NCBI GenBank assembly: GCA_029266015.1
Contig: JAJUFK010000146.1
Span: 1-6,282 of the forward strand
Reading direction: 5' to 3'
From: Bacteroidota bacterium
GTDB taxonomy: Bacteria > Bacteroidota > Bacteroidia > Bacteroidales > UBA1715
Length of the DNA stretch: 6,282 nucleotides
Below the pieces are notes generated by a model. It searched no databases. It saw only the letters and a program-made list of their open reading frames with translations, and had not been told where the DNA came from. Below are positions 1-5,949 of the stretch, in pieces. Every line of letters starts with the position of its first letter. Within the stretch, counting starts at the first letter, position 1. Position numbers and translations under genes: made by a program.

Positions 1-429
1 AATAAAGAAAACAGTAATTTTCTAATTTCGGTAGAATATAAAAAAAGTCTTCAATTCCTTATTTTTTTTATAATTGCTTCGGCATTGTTTTCAACATTTT
101 CTGTTTCTTTTTTTTTATGGTTTTGTGGAATATGTATGATTTTGTTTTATTCTATTCGAATGGTATATATTCACATATTTATTTCTAATATAAAATCTCA
201 AATTACTTCTATGTATTCTGATGAAGAAATATTAAGTGAAAAGCAAAAACAGTGGATTGAAAATCCTCATGTGTGCCCGGCATGTGGAACTGAAATAAAT
301 AAGTATACTATACATTGTAGTGAGTGTGGATTATTTATAAAACACTTGCCACCTGTTTCAAGATTTAGTTTATCCGAAAATTTAGATGCATATAATTTGA
401 ATTATGTAATTACTGATGAAAAAGATTAA
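1..429 (+). CDS. Membrane-anchored zinc-ribbon protein of unknown function (5'-truncated by window edge)
   Basis: The frame is open from base 1 to the TAA at 427-429, giving 142 visible residues, so the true start lies to the left of the window. A TTG at 85 is not a credible start because it falls inside a hydrophobic segment that already continues upstream. Residues about 17-50 form an uncharged, strongly hydrophobic stretch, long enough for two short membrane helices. It is flanked by basic residues (KK at 14-15, R53), which suggests a hairpin with both ends in the cytoplasm. The C-terminal tail holds a zinc ribbon: C92-P-A-C95-G, then ten residues, then C106-S-E-C109-G. I do not recognise the family. 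The last 14 bases overlap the start of the amidohydrolase gene, so the two are probably co-transcribed and translationally coupled. A link in function is only an inference. Confidence 0.75.
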   Translation, partial: NKENSNFLISVEYKKSLQFLIFFIIASALFSTFSVSFFLWFCGICMILFYSIRMVYIHIFISNIKSQITSMYSDEEILSEKQKQWIENPHVCPACGTEINKYTIHCSECGLFIKHLPPVSRFSLSENLDAYNLNYVITDEKD

Positions 430-1588
430 AGCACATTATATATTTGATGGTAGTCAATTTCATAAATTTGGAACACTTGTGTTAGATGATTCTAATAGAG
501 TACTAGAAATTTTACCTGAATCTAAGGAAGAACATGCAAATACTGAATTTTATTCAGGTATTGTATGCCCCGGTTTTGTAAATGCACATTGTCATTTAGA
601 ATTATCTCATTTACATAACTCTATTCCTCAACACACCGGATTGCCTGAATTTATTTCGCATGTGGTTCGATTAAGAAATTCGGTAGAAGATAGAGAAGTA
701 TATATGCGGCAAGCTGATGCAAATATGCAAGAGCAAGGTATTGTTGCAGTATGCGATATTTCAAATACTACAGAAAGTTTTGCTGTAAAACAATCATCGT
801 CTATTAAATATCATACATGTATAGAAATGTTTGATATATTTTCTGATACTCAACAAGTATTTAGAGATGCAAAACAAATATTTTCATTGTATAAGTCTGA
901 TTTATCTTTATCATTAAGCCTTCATGCGCCGTATTCTTGTTCTAGAATTCTTATAGAATTGCTCGGTGAACATGCAAAAGAGTATGAATATCCTATATCT
1001 ATTCATAATCAAGAAGATGCTTCAGAAAATGATTTTTTTGTATCGCAATCGGGTGAATTATATACCTTTTTTAAAACACGTAACCCGGAGATGAAAAGTT
1101 TTCAGGGCAAAGGTAAAAGTTCTTTGCAAACTATAGCACCGTTATTACCGCGTAAAAATCATATATTATTTGTTCATAATATTTTTACAAATTATAGAGA
1201 TGTTCGTTTTTTACTTGCGTTACGATCACAGCGAAGTTTTACGTTTGTAATTTGTCCGTTGAGTAATTTTTATATTTCAAAGCAAGTTCCACCTTTGCCA
1301 CTTTTTTTAGAAAAAGGTATTTCTGTAGCTATAGGAACCGATAGTTTTGCTTCAAATACTAAGTTATCAATACTAGATGAACTTATATATTTACAAGAAA
1401 TATTTCCTGAAATATCGCTTGAAAAACTTCTTGAATGTGCTACAAAAAATGGTGCATTTGCTTTGGGAATGCAGAGAACTTTGGGTAGTTTTGTTAAGGG
1501 AGCAAAGCCCGGAGTATTACTTTTAGAACAATGTGATTTACACTCATTACGACTCACAAAAAATACAAGAATACATGTGTTAGTGTAA
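416..1588 (+). CDS. Amidohydrolase-superfamily metal-dependent deaminase (aminofutalosine/adenosine deaminase-like)
   Basis: This is a 390-residue cytosolic enzyme of the amidohydrolase superfamily, a TIM barrel with a mononuclear metal centre. Visible metal and catalytic elements in order are H58-C-H60-L-E62 after the 'PGFVNAH' strand, H170 in SLHAPYS, H197 and E200 in HNQE, H254 in FVHN, and D309 in GTDS. This H-x-H, H, H, D pattern fits subtype III deaminases such as cytosine, S-adenosylhomocysteine and aminofutalosine deaminases. The HxHLE form is also seen in aminofutalosine deaminases. The length fits the family. The ATG lies inside the last codons of the upstream membrane-protein gene, which supports coupling, and no Shine-Dalgarno sequence is visible. 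It converges on aroA with only 4 bp between stop codons. The substrate is not determinable here. A role in futalosine-type menaquinone synthesis, which starts from chorismate, is possible but unproven. Confidence 0.85.
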   Translation: MKKIKAHYIFDGSQFHKFGTLVLDDSNRVLEILPESKEEHANTEFYSGIVCPGFVNAHCHLELSHLHNSIPQHTGLPEFISHVVRLRNSVEDREVYMRQADANMQEQGIVAVCDISNTTESFAVKQSSSIKYHTCIEMFDIFSDTQQVFRDAKQIFSLYKSDLSLSLSLHAPYSCSRILIELLGEHAKEYEYPISIHNQEDASENDFFVSQSGELYTFFKTRNPEMKSFQGKGKSSLQTIAPLLPRKNHILFVHNIFTNYRDVRFLLALRSQRSFTFVICPLSNFYISKQVPPLPLFLEKGISVAIGTDSFASNTKLSILDELIYLQEIFPEISLEKLLECATKNGAFALGMQRTLGSFVKGAKPGVLLLEQCDLHSLRLTKNTRIHVLV

Positions 1589-1592
1589 AAAC

Positions 1593-2828
1593 TTATTTGC
1601 AGATTTGCGCAAAATCTTCCCAAAAGTGGGGATATGATTTAGCAACACATTCCGGGTTTTCGATTTCAATAGGCTGTTTCGCCAATAATGCTGCTACAGC
1701 TCCTGCCATTGCAATTCTATGATCATTGTTTGCATGAATTCTACCTCCTGTAAGGGTTCCACCATGTATATACATGATATCTGCATCTAAGATTATTTTA
1801 GTGCCTAATTTTGCAAATTCAGTTTGTAAAACTAAAGCACGATTGCTTTCTTTATGTTGTAACCTATTTACACCTTTGATTGTAGTAACACCTTTGCAGT
1901 GAGCTGCAAGAGAAACTAAAGGAGGAAACAAATCAGGGCAATCGGTAGCATCAAAATGAAATGCATTAAGTTCTTGTTTAGAAATAGTTATAGAATTATT
2001 GTGTAATTGAATTTTTGCACCGGCAAGACGAAGAGCTTCAACTAATGCCATATCTGCCTGTTTTGAATCATTTCTTACATTTGTTATTGTAATTGTACCA
2101 GCTATTGCTCCTGCAACAAGGTGAAATGAAGCTCCACTCCAATCACCTTCAACTACATAATTTTGAGGAGTATATGATTGGTTACATGCAATTGAAAATG
2201 TTTCATAATTTGTATGAGATACTCTTATGCCAAAATCTTGCATAATTTGAATAGTCATATCAATGTATGGTTTACTTTGCAATTTATGTACGGTAAAAAT
2301 TGTATCTTTTTGAGCAAGCGGACTTGCAATAAGTAATCCGGTAAGAATTTGAGAGCTCAGAGAACCGTCAACTGTTGCTGTACCTCCTTGCATTGGGCCA
2401 CACACTTGTACAGGCACAAATCCATTATTTGTTGTTATATGTACTCCTAAATCAGTTAAAGGTTGTATAAGAGAATCAATAGGTCTGGTAGTAAGTGATC
2501 CTTCACCATGCAATTCTATTGGTTTATGCCATAATGAGGCAATTGGGGTAAACATTCGTATGCCTAAACCTGCCTCTCCGCAATTAAGAATTGTAGAACG
2601 TGGTTGTAATCCACCTTGAATTGTAATTACTGTATTTTCTTGTGTAACGGTAGCGCCAAGATTATGTGCAATTTTGAGAGCAGCATTACTATCATTACTT
2701 GGAGTATATCCATGAAGTGTTGATGTGCCGTGTGCTAATGTGGCAATTGCAATAGCACGTTGCATCATACTTTTTGAAGCAGGTGCTTGAATAGTGCCTT
2801 GTATATGTGAAGGGTGTATAATTTTCAT
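1593..2828 (-). CDS. aroA: 3-phosphoshikimate 1-carboxyvinyltransferase (EPSP synthase)
   Basis: This is shikimate-pathway step six: shikimate-3-phosphate plus phosphoenolpyruvate gives 5-enolpyruvylshikimate-3-phosphate. At 411 residues it is slightly shorter than the roughly 427 of the E. coli enzyme but looks complete. Residues matching known active-site positions are K19-S20, R91 in GIRMF, R115 in TRP, S158-S159-Q160, D299 in DCPD, E327 in KESNR, D369-H370-R371 in NDHRIAM, and K397 in AKSYP. The loop equivalent to GNAGTAMRP of E. coli is GEAGLGIRM here (residues 84-92), so Thr97 and Pro101 are replaced by Leu and Met. The gene starts 3 bp after the stop of aroE-aroK and is surely in its operon. 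Its TAA lies 4 bp from the convergent amidohydrolase stop. No Shine-Dalgarno sequence precedes the ATG. Confidence 0.95.
   Translation of the reverse strand: MKIIHPSHIQGTIQAPASKSMMQRAIAIATLAHGTSTLHGYTPSNDSNAALKIAHNLGATVTQENTVITIQGGLQPRSTILNCGEAGLGIRMFTPIASLWHKPIELHGEGSLTTRPIDSLIQPLTDLGVHITTNNGFVPVQVCGPMQGGTATVDGSLSSQILTGLLIASPLAQKDTIFTVHKLQSKPYIDMTIQIMQDFGIRVSHTNYETFSIACNQSYTPQNYVVEGDWSGASFHLVAGAIAGTITITNVRNDSKQADMALVEALRLAGAKIQLHNNSITISKQELNAFHFDATDCPDLFPPLVSLAAHCKGVTTIKGVNRLQHKESNRALVLQTEFAKLGTKIILDADIMYIHGGTLTGGRIHANNDHRIAMAGAVAALLAKQPIEIENPECVAKSYPHFWEDFAQICK
1601..1617. repeat. Short imperfect inverted repeat at a convergent gene junction, possible weak terminator
   Basis: AGATTT and AAATCT flank a GCGCA centre. 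The element lies within the last codons of aroA and 12 bp past the amidohydrolase stop. On the minus strand five T residues (1587-1591) follow about 9 bases after the arm. On the plus strand no T-run follows. The 6-bp stem is AT-rich, so terminator function is doubtful for either gene. Confidence 0.25.
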
Positions 2829-2831
2829 ATA

Positions 2832-4139
2832 CTATAATGCTTGTAATTCTTTAATGATTTTATTAGTAGTATGACCTTTTAATTTACGTTCGGTACTTAC
2901 AATAATATGTGCTGTTTTTGCATACATTCCTTTTCGTGCTTGTAATATTTCATGTAATTTTTGCAAAGGATTTTCAACTTGCAGTAATGGACGTTTACTT
3001 ATGTCGGTTCGTTTTATTATTGCTTCAGGTGAAGCATACAGCCAAATTACAATAGAATTATTTTTTAGTAATTTTCTATTTTCATCATTTACAATTATTC
3101 CTCCTCCACACGATAAAACATGGGGATGTTGAGAGTTAAAACTTGTTGCTAATTCCTGAGCTTCTAAATTACGGAAATAAGATTCTCCATGTATTTCGAA
3201 TATTTGTGTAATTGGAACACCTTGTTTAGCAACAATTGCTTCATCAGTATCTTTAAAAACATATTCAAGCTTTTGGGCTAAAACTTTGCCATGACTTGTT
3301 TTTCCTGCACCCATTAATCCAATAGTAGAAATCGTATGTTTTTGCAAAGCTAAACTTGGTACTGATAATCCTTGTCGCATTACATCTTTGTTTGGTTTAT
3401 TTCCCAAAAATATTTCATATGCGGCTATGGCTTGATTAAGCAGCCAATCTTCGGCACTTACTATGTAACATCCTGCTTTTTGAGCAAGAGGCAGCAAAAG
3501 AGAACCTTTATAATTAGCATCAAAAATTATATGTTTTTTAGTAAGCCATTGTTCATTGATAAGGTTTATATTTTGACGTAGAGTAGAAATAATAATTTCA
3601 TGAGAAGCGACTAATTGTTCAATTGTATCAATTGATGCATGTTTGCAGCCTATTATTTTAGCTGCTTTAGCTGCTTTAGCTGGAGTTCGGTTTGTAATAG
3701 TTACTTTTGCTCCTTTTATATGCATTCCATATGCCGCTGCTTTACCTGCTCCGCCTGCACCAATAACTAAACAACTTTTATTTTGTATATCAATACCTGC
3801 ATCAACAAAACTTTGGGTAACACCATAGTAATCGGTATTATACCCATGAAGTTTCCCTTTTTTTAGAATTATGGTATTTACACTTTTTAAAATTGTAGCT
3901 TCATCGTGAATAATGTCAAGATATTTAATGATTTTTTCCTTGAAAGGTGCAGTAACATTCATTCCTTCTATTCCAAGAGATTTAAACATAAAAATAGCTT
4001 GTTCTGCATCTTTAGCTGCAAGTCTTACATATGCAGCATCAATATTGGCAAATTCAAACATAGCATTGAACATGTTTGGACTTTTACTATGTAAAATAGG
4101 TTTTCCCGTAACTGCAAATATTTTTGTATTGGATATCAT
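2832..4139 (-). CDS. aroE-aroK: Bifunctional shikimate dehydrogenase / shikimate kinase (AroE-AroK fusion)
   Basis: A single 435-residue frame joins two enzymes of consecutive shikimate steps: NADPH-dependent reduction of 3-dehydroshikimate, then ATP-dependent 3-phosphorylation of shikimate. The AroE part (about 1-260) has S18-K-S20-P, NVTAPFK with K67, N101-T-D103, the nucleotide fold GAGGAG (127-132) and N150-R-T152. The AroK part (about 268-435) has the P-loop GLMGAGKT (274-281), D297-T-D299, R323 in YFRNLE, G345-G-G347, the lid SKRPLL with R383, and R402 in ARKGMY. The linker is under about 10 residues. Two AroE motifs are diverged. The usual NATPxG is replaced by STLRQN (185-190), and the GxGMLxxQA helix start reads EDWLLNQA (230-237), keeping only the Gln. 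The gene is first in an operon with aroA and divergent from the Lrp-type gene. No Shine-Dalgarno sequence is seen, and it ends in TAG. Confidence 0.93.
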   Translation of the reverse strand: MISNTKIFAVTGKPILHSKSPNMFNAMFEFANIDAAYVRLAAKDAEQAIFMFKSLGIEGMNVTAPFKEKIIKYLDIIHDEATILKSVNTIILKKGKLHGYNTDYYGVTQSFVDAGIDIQNKSCLVIGAGGAGKAAAYGMHIKGAKVTITNRTPAKAAKAAKIIGCKHASIDTIEQLVASHEIIISTLRQNINLINEQWLTKKHIIFDANYKGSLLLPLAQKAGCYIVSAEDWLLNQAIAAYEIFLGNKPNKDVMRQGLSVPSLALQKHTISTIGLMGAGKTSHGKVLAQKLEYVFKDTDEAIVAKQGVPITQIFEIHGESYFRNLEAQELATSFNSQHPHVLSCGGGIIVNDENRKLLKNNSIVIWLYASPEAIIKRTDISKRPLLQVENPLQKLHEILQARKGMYAKTAHIIVSTERKLKGHTTNKIIKELQAL

Positions 4140-4155
4140 AACATTGTATTTATGA

Positions 4156-4163
4156 CAAAAATA
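4156..4163 (-). promoter_or_regulatory. Candidate Bacteroidota -7 element for aroE-aroK/aroA
   Basis: Read on the minus strand this is TATTTTTG, a full match to the Bacteroidota -7 consensus TAnnTTTG. It ends 16 bp upstream of the aroE-aroK ATG, so the 5' leader would be about ten bases. No good TTTG-like -33 element is seen 19-21 bp upstream, which lowers confidence. It lies inside the left arm of the 12-bp inverted repeat. Confidence 0.45.
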
Positions 4164-4181
4164 GATAAAAAAATATTGTAA

Positions 4182-4212
4182 TTGCTATGAAATGTATGGT
4201 AATCTATTTTTG
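4182..4212 (+). promoter_or_regulatory. Candidate Bacteroidota promoter for the Lrp-type gene and hflX
   Basis: The -7 element TATTTTTG (4205-4212) matches TAnnTTTG. A TTG at 4182-4184 stands 20 bp upstream, which fits the usual -33 spacing of 19-21 bp. Transcription would begin near 4218, leaving a leader of about 70 bases before the ATG at 4292. A second -7 match, TATGTTTG at 4260-4267, has only an AT-rich -33 region but would give a short leader, so it remains an alternative. Confidence 0.45.
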
Positions 4213-4291
4213 TACATTTGAAACTCATAAACAAATTTTTAAAAATCATTTCATTTTTGTATGTTTGTATTTACTATTAAAACATACGTAT

Positions 4292-4750
4292 ATGTCATTT
4301 CAAATAGATTCAATAGATAAAAAGATTTTAAATCTTTTGATGGAGAATGCTCGCATGCCATTTTTAGAGATTGCTCGGTTATGTGGTGTTTCAGGAGCAG
4401 CAATTCATCAACGTGTAAATAAATTAGAAGAGGCTGGTTTATTTAAAGGCTCAAAATATATTGTTGAAGAACGAGCATTAGGATACAATACATGTGCATA
4501 TATTGGTGTTCATTTTGAAAAAGGGAGTGTATATAGTAGTGTTGTTGAAGCTATTAAAGAAATTCCGGAAGTTGTAGAATGTCATTATACAACCGGAACG
4601 TATGCATTATTTTTAAAAATATATGCTAAAGACAATCATCATTTGATGGAAATTTTAAATCACCAAATTCAACAAATCCCCGGAATTTCAAGTACCGAAA
4701 CATTTATTTCGCTTGAACAATCAATTCAGCGTCAAGTAATAGTTAGATAG
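4292..4750 (+). CDS. Lrp/AsnC-family transcriptional regulator
   Basis: This is a 152-residue DNA-binding regulator. Family members form dimers to octamers and usually respond to amino acids. An N-terminal winged helix-turn-helix (about residues 6-55) includes the recognition region VSGAAIHQRVNKLEEAGL. A C-terminal ligand-binding (RAM) domain covers about 66-142 and includes ECHYTTGTY. The ATG at 4292 is preferred over one at 4187, because the extra 35 residues are unlike the family and the upstream ATG would precede the likely transcription start. The Asp usual in the TGxYD turn, equivalent to Asp114 of E. coli Lrp, is Ala105 here, so effector sensing may differ. It is divergent from the shikimate operon across a symmetrical promoter region, and hflX follows 7 bp downstream. 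Control of aroE-aroK/aroA and of itself is plausible but not shown. It ends in TAG. Confidence 0.92.
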   Translation: MSFQIDSIDKKILNLLMENARMPFLEIARLCGVSGAAIHQRVNKLEEAGLFKGSKYIVEERALGYNTCAYIGVHFEKGSVYSSVVEAIKEIPEVVECHYTTGTYALFLKIYAKDNHHLMEILNHQIQQIPGISSTETFISLEQSIQRQVIVR

Positions 4751-4757
4751 AAAATTT

Positions 4758-5945
4758 ATGGGCGGATATGTAACGCATGATGAAGCAGAAAGAGCGGTAT
4801 TGGTAGGTGTTATAACTTCAGATCAAACTGAAGTGCAAGCTCGAGAATATTTAGATGAACTTACATTTTTGGCAAAAACTGCCGGAGTTGAAGTAGTTAC
4901 TACATTCACTCAAAAACTGCCACAAACTATAGCAAAAACATTTATAGGTTCCGGGAAAATAGCCGAAATCAAGGAATGTATTGATGCTGAAGGAATTAAA
5001 TTAGTAATTTTTGATGATGAGTTAAGTCCTTCACAATTACGAAATTTAGAAAAGGAGTTATCATGCAAAATCTTAGATAGAACGAATTTAATTCTTGATA
5101 TTTTTGCACAACGTGCTCAAACTGCGCATGCAAAAGTACAAGTAGAATTAGCTCAATATCAATATTTATTACCGCGTCTTACTCGAATGTGGACTCACTT
5201 AGAACGTCAACAAGGTGGTATTGGAATGCGTGGTCCGGGTGAAACAGAAATAGAAACAGACCGCCGAGTAATTAGAGACAAAATAACGTTGTTAAAAAAA
5301 CAACTTGAGAAAATAGATCGTCAAATGGCCACACAAAGGCAAAATCGTGGCAATATGATACGACTAGCATTAGTAGGATATACAAACGTTGGAAAATCAA
5401 CTATAATGAATATGATAAGTAAATCTGATGTGTTTGCCGAAAATAAATTGTTTGCTACTCTTGATACTACTGTAAGAAAGGTTGTAATTGATAATTTACC
5501 GTTTTTACTTTCTGATACAGTTGGTTTTATTAGAAAGTTGCCTACTCATTTGGTAGAATCATTTAAATCAACTCTTGATGAAGTAAGAGAAGCCGATATT
5601 TTGCTTCATGTTGTAGATATTTCACATAAAAATTTTCAAGAGCATATTGAAGTAGTTCGTCAAACAATTTCTGATATTGGAGCAGGAAATAAAGTAACCT
5701 TTCTTATTTTTAATAAAATAGATGCGTTTACGTATACTCCTAAAGACGAAGATGACTTAATGCCTAAAGAGAAAAGTGAATATTCTTTAGATGATTTTAA
5801 ACAAATGTATTTTGCCCGAAAAGAAACGTGTGTATTTATATCGGCTAAACACAAACAAAATATAGAAGAATTTAAACAGCTACTTTATGATAAGGTAAAA
5901 GAAATGCATGCTATACGATATCCGTATAATAATTTTTTGTATTGA
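4758..5945 (+). CDS. hflX: GTPase HflX (ribosome-associated)
   Basis: HflX is a GTP-binding protein that binds the 50S subunit and splits stalled or hibernating 70S ribosomes. This 395-residue copy is complete. An N-terminal HflX domain (about 10-200) contains FDDELS, KILDRT, the helical stretch with AQTAHAKVQVELAQ, and RGPGETEIETDRR. It is followed by the G domain with G1 GYTNVGKST (207-215), G2 in FATLDTT, G3 DTVGF (253-257), G4 NKID (319-322) and G5 SAK (362-364). The glycine-rich insert often found before RGPGE in Bacteroidota homologues is absent. The C-terminus YPYNNFLY is typical of that phylum. It starts 7 bp after the Lrp-type gene, very probably in the same transcript, with no Shine-Dalgarno sequence. 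The stop is TGA followed directly by an in-frame TAG. It converges on the peptidase remnant, 4 bp away. Confidence 0.96.
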   Translation: MGGYVTHDEAERAVLVGVITSDQTEVQAREYLDELTFLAKTAGVEVVTTFTQKLPQTIAKTFIGSGKIAEIKECIDAEGIKLVIFDDELSPSQLRNLEKELSCKILDRTNLILDIFAQRAQTAHAKVQVELAQYQYLLPRLTRMWTHLERQQGGIGMRGPGETEIETDRRVIRDKITLLKKQLEKIDRQMATQRQNRGNMIRLALVGYTNVGKSTIMNMISKSDVFAENKLFATLDTTVRKVVIDNLPFLLSDTVGFIRKLPTHLVESFKSTLDEVREADILLHVVDISHKNFQEHIEVVRQTISDIGAGNKVTFLIFNKIDAFTYTPKDEDDLMPKEKSEYSLDDFKQMYFARKETCVFISAKHKQNIEEFKQLLYDKVKEMHAIRYPYNNFLY

Positions 5946-5949
5946 TAGA

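Larger units (their letters stand above)
4155..4213. repeat. Perfect 12-bp inverted repeat in the divergent promoter region
   Basis: The left arm ACAAAAATAGAT (4155-4166) and the right arm ATCTATTTTTGT (4202-4213) are exact reverse complements. They are separated by 35 bp and centred near 4184, and pairing stops at both ends. Each arm contains TATTTTTG pointing outwards towards its own gene, so the arms are partly explained as two -7 promoter elements. Identity extends beyond the consensus positions, adding ATC before and T after. The arms could therefore also be operator half-sites, but that is an inference. Confidence 0.6.

Noticed and set aside
85..87. TTG start codon for the zinc-ribbon protein
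   Set aside because: The frame is open from base 1 and this TTG lies within a hydrophobic segment already under way, so the gene is cut by the window edge.
1270..1623. A 117-residue minus-strand frame opposite the 3' part of the amidohydrolase gene
   Set aside because: It lies antisense to a well-supported gene and has no recognisable motif; it is a shadow frame.
3660..3682. A short direct repeat with a 9-bp unit (AGCTGCTTT) present twice plus part of a third copy
   Set aside because: It encodes an Ala/Lys-rich helix (AKAAKAAK) in the AroE domain, so protein composition explains it.
3372..4155. Several plus-strand frames of about 60-80 residues opposite aroE-aroK
   Set aside because: They are antisense to a gene with clear AroE and AroK motifs and show no domain features of their own.
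4187..4291. A 35-residue N-terminal extension of the Lrp-type regulator from an ATG at 4187
   Set aside because: The extension is hydrophobic, low in complexity and unlike the family. It overlaps the candidate promoter, and the family start matches the ATG at 4292.
4284..4291. Palindrome ATACGTAT directly before the Lrp-type ATG
   Set aside because: It is eight bases long and does not extend, which is expected by chance in AT-rich DNA.
5660..5854. A 64-residue minus-strand frame opposite the 3' part of hflX
   Set aside because: It is antisense to the HflX G domain and shows no motif.
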